The translations under genes and the position numbers were made by a program. A DNA stretch of 64,000 bases from Hymenobacter rigui (GTDB taxonomy: Bacteria > Bacteroidota > Bacteroidia > Cytophagales > Hymenobacteraceae), in contig NZ_RWIT01000003.1 in the NCBI RefSeq assembly GCF_003944715.1, forward strand, positions 310,001 through 374,000. Reading direction: 5' to 3'. Positions 59,272 through 64,000 of the stretch are shown piece by piece. The notes under the pieces are model-generated. The model ran no database searches. It saw only the letters and a list, made by a program, of their open reading frames with translations, and was not told where the DNA came from. Each line of letters opens with the position of its first letter. Position 1 is the stretch's first letter.

Positions 59272-60861
59272 ATGAACCGCAGACATTTCCTCCAGACGAC
59301 GGCCGCCGCCACTGTGCTTCCCACATTGCTGGGCGGCCTGCCCATCGGGGCTTACGGGTTTTCGCCGGAGCTGTACGAGCTGACGGGCGGGGCCACCCAA
59401 ACCGACCACGTGCTGGTGCTGATTCAGCTGAACGGCGGCAACGACGGCCTGAACATGGTGCTGCCCCTCGATCAGTATCCGGCTCTGATGAATGCCCGGG
59501 CCGATATTGCCATTCCCGAGGCCCAGGCCCTGCGCCTGACCAGCCTCACTGGCCTGCACCCGGCCATGACGGGCCTCAAAAACCTCTACGATAATGCCCA
59601 GCTGGGCGTGGTGCAGAGCGTGGGCTACCCCAACCCCAACTTCAGCCACTTCCGCGCCACCGACATCTGGACCTCCGCCTCCGACTCCAACGTGACCATC
59701 ACCTCGGGTTGGGCCGGGCGCTACCTCAACGGCGAGTACCCGGGTTACCCCACCGGCTACCCCAGCACCCAGAATCCCGACCCATTGGCCATCAGTATCG
59801 GCTCGGTGGTGAGCAACTGCGTGCAGGGCCCCAGCGTGAATATGGGCATGGCCATTGCCAGCACCTCATCCTTCTACCAGCTGCTGAGCGGGGTGGTGGA
59901 CACGGCCCCCAACACCCCGGCCGGCCACGAGCTGACGTTTATCCGGCAGGTGGTGCAGCAGACGCAGGTATACACTACTACCCTGCAGGCCGCCGCCGCC
60001 CGGGCCCGCAACCTCTCGCCTTTGTACCCCGCCGCCGGCCAGAACTCCCTGGCCGACCAACTCAAGATTGTGGCTCAGCTGGTTGCCGGGGGCCTGCAAA
60101 CCCGCGTGTACGTGTGCAACCTCGGCGGCTTCGATACCCACGTAAACCAGGTGCCTACCACCGGCAGCACCACCACCGGCACCCACGCCACGCTGCTGGG
60201 CAAGATATCGGAAGCCGTGGCGGCGTTTCAGGACGATGTGCGGCGGCTGGGCGTGCAGGACCGGGTGGTGGGCATGACGTTTTCGGAGTTTGGGCGGCGC
60301 ATTAAGGCCAACTCCGGCCGCGGCACCGACCACGGCGCGGCGGCTCCGCTGTTCGTGTTTGGCACCAGCGTGAACCCGCGCATCCACGGCACCAACCCTC
60401 AGCTGCCCGCCAATGCCGGCGTGAATGATAACGTGCCCATGCAGTATGATTTCCGGGCCATTTACGCCAGTATTCTGAAAGACTGGTTCCAGGTTCCTCA
60501 GGCTACGCTGAACGCACTGCTGCCCTCGGCGGGCGGGGCGTTTCCGTATGTGCCGGTTATCCGGCCCGGCGTTGTCAATGGCACCACACCCGCCGCCAGC
60601 CTGAACGTGGCGGGGTTTCAGGTTTTCCCCAACCCGATTCGGGAAGGCCGGGCTACCGTGGCGTTTGAGGCCCAGGGCGGCCACGTGCAGATTCTGGTGT
60701 TTGACACCGTGGGCCGGGAAGTGGCGCGGGTACTTGACCGGCGGCTGCCCGCCGGGCCGCAGCAGGTACCGCTGACGGTGGCGGGCCTCGCGCCGGGTTT
60801 CTACCACTGCCACATTCAGGAAGGCGGTCGGGTTAGCTCGCAGCCGGTTGCGGTGGAGTAA
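59272..60861 (+). CDS. DUF1501 protein with T9SS sorting domain
   Basis: The product is 529 residues. The start MNRRHFLQTTAAATVLPTLLGG looks like a Tat signal with the RR motif. The DUF1501 core follows: HVLVLIQLNGGNDGLNMVLPLDQYPALMNARADIAI, LHPAMTGLKNLYDNAQLGVVQSVGYPNPNFSHFRATDIWTS, NLGGFDTHVNQ, VVGMTFSEFGRRIKANSGRGTDHGAAAPLFVFG. A T9SS type A C-terminal domain (about 450-529) begins FQVFPNPIREGRATVAFEAQGGHVQILVFDTVGREVAR. DUF1501 proteins have an alkaline-phosphatase-like fold. Combining a Tat-type start with a T9SS tail suggests folded export to the surface. It is the partner of the upstream DUF1800 gene. Confidence 0.93.
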   Translation: MNRRHFLQTTAAATVLPTLLGGLPIGAYGFSPELYELTGGATQTDHVLVLIQLNGGNDGLNMVLPLDQYPALMNARADIAIPEAQALRLTSLTGLHPAMTGLKNLYDNAQLGVVQSVGYPNPNFSHFRATDIWTSASDSNVTITSGWAGRYLNGEYPGYPTGYPSTQNPDPLAISIGSVVSNCVQGPSVNMGMAIASTSSFYQLLSGVVDTAPNTPAGHELTFIRQVVQQTQVYTTTLQAAAARARNLSPLYPAAGQNSLADQLKIVAQLVAGGLQTRVYVCNLGGFDTHVNQVPTTGSTTTGTHATLLGKISEAVAAFQDDVRRLGVQDRVVGMTFSEFGRRIKANSGRGTDHGAAAPLFVFGTSVNPRIHGTNPQLPANAGVNDNVPMQYDFRAIYASILKDWFQVPQATLNALLPSAGGAFPYVPVIRPGVVNGTTPAASLNVAGFQVFPNPIREGRATVAFEAQGGHVQILVFDTVGREVARVLDRRLPAGPQQVPLTVAGLAPGFYHCHIQEGGRVSSQPVAVE

Positions 60862-60998
60862 GGCCAACCGTAAGCAGGGGCCTGAAGGAAAAGGTGAAAA
60901 ACGGAGGTATCAAAATGTTGCCAACCTCCGTACAGAACCCTCGGCACCGCTTCCCGGCGGTCTGCCACTATCCTTCACCCCCTCTGTCTTTCCCGAAT

Positions 60999-61253
60999 AT
61001 GAGCAGCCAACTCCCCAAAGAAGTCGAAAAGATCCTTCCTGAAGACGTTATCAACACGCTGCAAAGCGCCTACCACGTATTTAAAGGCGAGCAGGACCAG
61101 ATAGATGATTTGCTGAAGAACGGCAGCGCCCTGTTGCGTAAAGCCTCCCAGCGCTTCACCACTACCCAGTTGATTATTGGTATTGCGGTGCTGGCCAGTG
61201 TAGCGGTATTCGCCACAGCTAAGATTGCCGAAGCTGCCTCCGACGAAAACTAA
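60999..61253 (+). CDS. Small membrane protein, unknown
   Basis: The product is 84 residues from MSSQLPKEVEKILPED; the upstream frame looks non-coding. It has an amphipathic helical N-terminal half (VEKILPEDVINTLQSAYHVFKGEQDQIDDLLKNGSALLRKA) and one transmembrane segment (about 54-73, TTQLIIGIAVLASVAVFATA). No family is recognised. It is monocistronic with a good terminator. Confidence 0.7.
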   Translation: MSSQLPKEVEKILPEDVINTLQSAYHVFKGEQDQIDDLLKNGSALLRKASQRFTTTQLIIGIAVLASVAVFATAKIAEAASDEN

Positions 61254-61273
61254 GAGCACCACGCACTTACGTA

Positions 61274-61305
61274 AGCCTCTCCCTTTCCGGGAGGGGCTTT
61301 TTTTT
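61274..61305 (+). terminator. Rho-independent terminator
   Basis: Stem AGCCTCTCCC / GGGAGGGGCT (61274-61283, 61289-61298) with one G-U pair, a 5-base loop and T8 following. It ends the 84-residue gene. Confidence 0.92.
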
Positions 61306-61348
61306 GACCGCTTTTTATATTATAATTTTAACAATAAATATTTTGACT

Positions 61349-61356
61349 TATACTTG
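61349..61356 (+). promoter_or_regulatory. Putative -7 promoter element for the small peptide genes
   Basis: TATACTTG, in an AT-rich region, 31 bases before the ATG at 61388. The same octamer occurs in front of blaI (20480-20487). It differs from TAnnTTTG by one base. A TTTTG lies at 61341-61345, but too close to serve as -33. Confidence 0.4.
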
Positions 61357-61387
61357 CACAAACACAACTAAAACATTCTTTAAACCC

Positions 61388-61585
61388 ATGAAAACAATTT
61401 TCCTGGCCTTCTTCGCTGTGCCCTTACTATCCACTACTGAGGCTTCCGCTACCTCTCCCGTCAATCTGCATACCACCACGGTTGCTGCCGCCGGCAAAAC
61501 CGGTGCCGCTGAGCTGCCCGGCTGGTTCAAGCGCAAAAAGCGGCACCACACCCCGGCATACCGGCGGCTTCGCGCACGGCGCTAA
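61388..61585 (+). CDS. Small exported basic peptide (1 of 2)
   Basis: The product is 65 residues. It has a signal peptide (MKTIFLAFFAVPLLSTTEASA, about 1-21), a short Thr/Ala-rich part and a strongly basic C-terminus (WFKRKKRHHTPAYRRLRARR). No known family is recognised. It lies 29 bases before a second gene of the same architecture, so the two may form an operon. The basic tail could bind nucleic acid, polyanions or membranes, or be a toxin or antimicrobial; none of this is shown. Confidence 0.6.
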   Translation: MKTIFLAFFAVPLLSTTEASATSPVNLHTTTVAAAGKTGAAELPGWFKRKKRHHTPAYRRLRARR

Positions 61586-61614
61586 TTCAGTTATCCACTC
61601 TTTGTTCCGTCACG

Positions 61615-61806
61615 ATGAAAACGCTGGCTACTCTCCTGCTATTGGCCGTTGTGGCCAACACGTATCCTTCCCACTCCACTGCCGGCCCCGGCCCGACCAA
61701 ATCAGAAACCAAAGCTTCGAAAAAGAAAGCCGGCAAGCTGTTCGGCAAACGGGCACCGGAATCGGCTTACGCCAAGGCTATGCGCCGCAACGAGCTGTTC
61801 CGGTAA
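61615..61806 (+). CDS. Small exported basic peptide (2 of 2)
   Basis: The product is 63 residues with a signal peptide (MKTLATLLLLAVVANTYPSHSTA, about 1-23) and a Lys/Arg-rich mature part (KASKKKAGKLFGKRAPESAYAKAMRRNELFR). It resembles the preceding peptide in size and layout, although sequence identity is low. Start and stop fit a 63-codon gene; the next gene on the opposite strand ends 6 bases further on. The function is unknown. Confidence 0.6.
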   Translation: MKTLATLLLLAVVANTYPSHSTAGPGPTKSETKASKKKAGKLFGKRAPESAYAKAMRRNELFR

Positions 61807-61811
61807 CCAAC

Positions 61812-63392
61812 TCAACTCTTACGGGCCCCGACGTACACCATAAAATCCAGCAGTACGCCGTTGGTCCACCCGAAACCATCCTGCAGCGGGTACTCACCAC
61901 CGCCACCCAGCGCACTGGGATTCTGCACGTTGTATTTCTCCATCAGCTTGCCGGTTTGCTGAAACACCTGCTCATTGAGCGTAATCCAGCGCGTGGCAAT
62001 GGTGCGCGCCAGTTGTGGCTGGTTGTATTTTTTCAAACCCTCCACGGCCATCCACTGTAGCGGCGCCCAGGCGTTGGGGGCATCCCACTGCTGACCGGTG
62101 CTACCCAGCGTAGTAACCAAACCGCCGGGTTTCAGAAAATCCCGCTGCAGGCCCTCGGCCACCTGCCGGGCCTGCGCCTCGGTGGCAATACCCACGGTAA
62201 GCGGAAACACACCGGCCAGTGTGCGCACTGCCGAGGGCTGACGGCGTACCCAGTCGTAATCCACAAACCAGTTGACGTCCTTGTTCCAGCAATAGCGCAA
62301 CAGGGCTTTGCGACGGGCAGCGGCGCGCTTTTCAAGTGTTGCGGCCAGGGTCGCGTCGCCGCGCAGCCGACTGAGGCGGGCCAGCTGCAGCTCGTTTTCG
62401 TACAGCAGGCAGTTCAGATCAACCGGCACCAGCTGCGTAGTCCGGATGGATTCCAGCCCCTGCCCCGGCACAAACCAGCGGCTGCTGAAATCCCAGCCCG
62501 AAGCGGCAGCGGCCCGAATGTCACGGTAAAACTCTGCGGCAGGACGGGTGGTCCGGGCGGCGGCAGCTACGTCTTCCCGGTAAGACTCCTCGCGGGGCTC
62601 CGCACTCAGGTCCCAGTAGCGGTTCAGCAGGGTACCGTCGGGCAGGCGTATCACGCTCCGGCGGGCCTGGCCGGGAGCCACCGAGTCGGCAGCGGCCATC
62701 CAGAATTGATATTCGCGCAGCAGCGCCGGGTAGTAGCGCAGGCGTACCGAATCGGCAGAGCCCTGCGTATCGGCCAGCAGTTCCACCATCCGGCCGAAAA
62801 ACGGCGGCTGGGAACGGGTGAGGTAATACGTGCGGTTGCCGTTCGGAATAAAGCCGTAGCGCGTCACCAGATCGGCAAAATTATCGACCATACCCCGGAT
62901 CAGGTCGGTACGGCGGCTGATGCGCAACCCCTGCATGGTAAAATAGGAGTCCCAGTAGTACACCTCCCGGAAACGGCCACCCGGCACCACGTAGGTCCGG
63001 GGCAGCGGCAGCAACGACGAGTACGGCTCCACGGCAGTCTGCCCCGGCCGGCTCAGCACCGTCCAGAGCGTATCGAGGTGATGCTGCAAACCAGCCTGCA
63101 CATTCGTCCGATAGGCTGGCCCCGTGGTGGCCGGCAGCCGGAAATAGGCTTCCACGAACTGCTTCAGGTTGAAAGCGGGCTGCTGACGCATCTGCTCATA
63201 GGCGGCCAGAATCACGGCCGGGCGCTCCAGCGGCTCCGCATCCACGAAGGTTTTGTTATCAGGAAACACGCGGCCCAGCTGCACCGCCTCGAACAGGCCC
63301 GGAAACAGCTTTCGGGGCGACGCCGGCCGGGTTGATTGGGCCTGCAGACCCAGTGAACAGCAACAGAGCAGGATGAGCAGCAGTTTTTTCAT
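61812..63392 (-). CDS. treA: Periplasmic trehalase (GH37)
   Basis: The product is 526 residues from MKKLLLILLCCCSLGLQAQ, a signal peptide (LQAQ). It hydrolyses trehalose to two glucose molecules. Family signatures are both present: PGGRFREVYYWDSYFT (first) and QWDAPNAWAPLQW (second). SGWDFSSRW carries the acid Asp, and EYPLQDGFGWTNGV the base Glu, in agreement with E. coli Tre37A. The usual two-domain (alpha/alpha)6 barrel length is matched. It was identified by motifs, with no neighbouring trehalose genes. treF would be the cytoplasmic form; the signal peptide favours periplasmic TreA. Confidence 0.95.
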   Translation of the reverse strand: MKKLLLILLCCCSLGLQAQSTRPASPRKLFPGLFEAVQLGRVFPDNKTFVDAEPLERPAVILAAYEQMRQQPAFNLKQFVEAYFRLPATTGPAYRTNVQAGLQHHLDTLWTVLSRPGQTAVEPYSSLLPLPRTYVVPGGRFREVYYWDSYFTMQGLRISRRTDLIRGMVDNFADLVTRYGFIPNGNRTYYLTRSQPPFFGRMVELLADTQGSADSVRLRYYPALLREYQFWMAAADSVAPGQARRSVIRLPDGTLLNRYWDLSAEPREESYREDVAAAARTTRPAAEFYRDIRAAAASGWDFSSRWFVPGQGLESIRTTQLVPVDLNCLLYENELQLARLSRLRGDATLAATLEKRAAARRKALLRYCWNKDVNWFVDYDWVRRQPSAVRTLAGVFPLTVGIATEAQARQVAEGLQRDFLKPGGLVTTLGSTGQQWDAPNAWAPLQWMAVEGLKKYNQPQLARTIATRWITLNEQVFQQTGKLMEKYNVQNPSALGGGGEYPLQDGFGWTNGVLLDFMVYVGARKS

Positions 63393-63446
63393 AATACACA
63401 GTTCTGAGTTAGCGAAAAAACGAGTATCCCGCACGGTATCATACGC

Positions 63447-64000
63447 TTACAACATGGGCTTAGTTGATGAAAGCGGCACCTTACGAACCGGCTCGATAAA
63501 CAGCTGCTGAATATCGGGGTGCGCAGCCTGAATAATCGTGCGGAGCCGGGCCACGGCATCGGCAACATCCGGCCCCGAAAGATGCGGGGCAAACTCGGTC
63601 CGGATCAGAACCAGTAGCTCATGCGGGCTCAGGTAGGAAGACAGGGGCGGCTCTATGGCTACGACGGCGGCATCGGCGCAGACCAGCTCGGTTAACTGAT
63701 GCAGCAGCTTCGGCTCGGCGGGTTCCCCCAGCAGCAAGCTACGGTTTTCGCGCAGCAGCAGCCCCGCTACCACCAGCAAAATCAGTCCGATGACCAGGGA
63801 AGCCGCTCCATCCAGGTAGGGGTTGTGGAGCTGATGGCTGAGAAACACGCCCAAAAACGCCACCAGCAGGCCCATTACATCAGCGGCGTCCTCGAACAGC
63901 ACCACGAACGTGGAGGGGTCCTTGCTGCCCCGGAACGCCCGCCAGAACGACTGCCGCCCCCGCTGGGCATTGAACGCCCGCCGGGCCAGCAGAAACGAGG
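63447..64000 (-). CDS. Cation diffusion facilitator family transporter, C-terminal part
   Basis: The 5' end is outside the window; the frame is open to 64000. About 184 residues remain, starting SFLLARRAFNAQRGRQSFWRAFRGSKDPSTFVVLFEDAADVMG. A metal-site-like FEDAADVMG and a pair of membrane helices follow (LLVAFLGVFLSHQLHNPYLDGAASLVIGLILLVVAGLLL, with the second-site N-x2-LDG pattern). The C-terminal cytoplasmic domain is the usual ferredoxin-like fold (VADAVARLRTIIQAAHPDIQQLFIEPV). CDF proteins export Zn2+, Fe2+ or Mn2+ by proton antiport; the metal is not clear here. Confidence 0.85.
   Translation of the reverse strand, partial: SFLLARRAFNAQRGRQSFWRAFRGSKDPSTFVVLFEDAADVMGLLVAFLGVFLSHQLHNPYLDGAASLVIGLILLVVAGLLLRENRSLLLGEPAEPKLLHQLTELVCADAAVVAIEPPLSSYLSPHELLVLIRTEFAPHLSGPDVADAVARLRTIIQAAHPDIQQLFIEPVRKVPLSSTKPML

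Overview
The window looks like a chromosomal segment of a GC-rich Bacteroidota of the Hymenobacter type (order Cytophagales). This is inference from gene content. The evidence is type IX secretion (T9SS) C-terminal sorting domains on three large secreted proteins, many small outer-membrane beta-barrels, lipoproteins, GIN/DUF2807, DUF1501, DUF1800, DUF4159 and DUF4468 families, a BlaI/BlaR1-TonB pair, frequent GTG/TTG starts and TAnnTTTG-like promoter elements. I found no rRNA, tRNA, CRISPR array, prophage or complete insertion sequence.

Layout. 1-8.5 kb: end of an M13 peptidase, an NTF2-like protein, a carbohydrate porin, a GIN-domain protein, a three-PA14 T9SS cargo protein and a FabH-like ketosynthase. 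8.5-19 kb: a T9SS matrixin-like protease, two beta-barrels, a DUF72 protein, RlpA, penicillin acylase and a protein with four TonB C-terminal domains. 19-26 kb: a lipase lipoprotein, blaI-blaR1, and two paralogous uncharacterised lipoproteins around an unknown secreted protein. 26-33 kb: a minus-strand tolC-usp-emrA-emrB efflux operon, divergent from a GAF/sigma-54 enhancer-binding regulator, with a matching -24/-12 promoter and repeated upstream sites between them. 33-36 kb: mcrBC. 36-42.5 kb: a tandemly duplicated tldD-pmbA operon. 42.5-55 kb: beta-barrels and the DUF4159 / MoxR / DUF58 / DUF4468 / BatA-like / DUF4175-like group. 55-64 kb: an ECF sigma factor with a membrane protein joining an anti-sigma-like region to a trypsin domain, DUF1800 and DUF1501 proteins, small exported peptides, a GH37 trehalase and a partial cation exporter.

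The most unusual signal is not a gene. Many short spacers between co-directional genes (about 75-135 bases) are filled by long imperfect palindromes. Most are built from reiterated short words; one arm carries variants of a word and the other arm their reverse complements. They occur at 27.84, 29.55, 37.87, 41.06, 47.42, 55.91 and 59.17 kb. Related forms are at 14.46 kb, where the stem buries a start codon, and between convergent genes at 11.51 and 26.11 kb. Their sequences are unrelated, but architecture and placement are the same. The two homologous spacers of the duplicated tldD-pmbA operon carry different palindromes. Second in interest is an 89-base element with terminal inverted repeats at 43983-44071, bounded by TAA on both sides; the left TAA is the stop codon of the DUF4159 gene.

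Start codons are my choice where several were possible. Functions come from recognised motifs and family resemblance read by eye; no database search was run.
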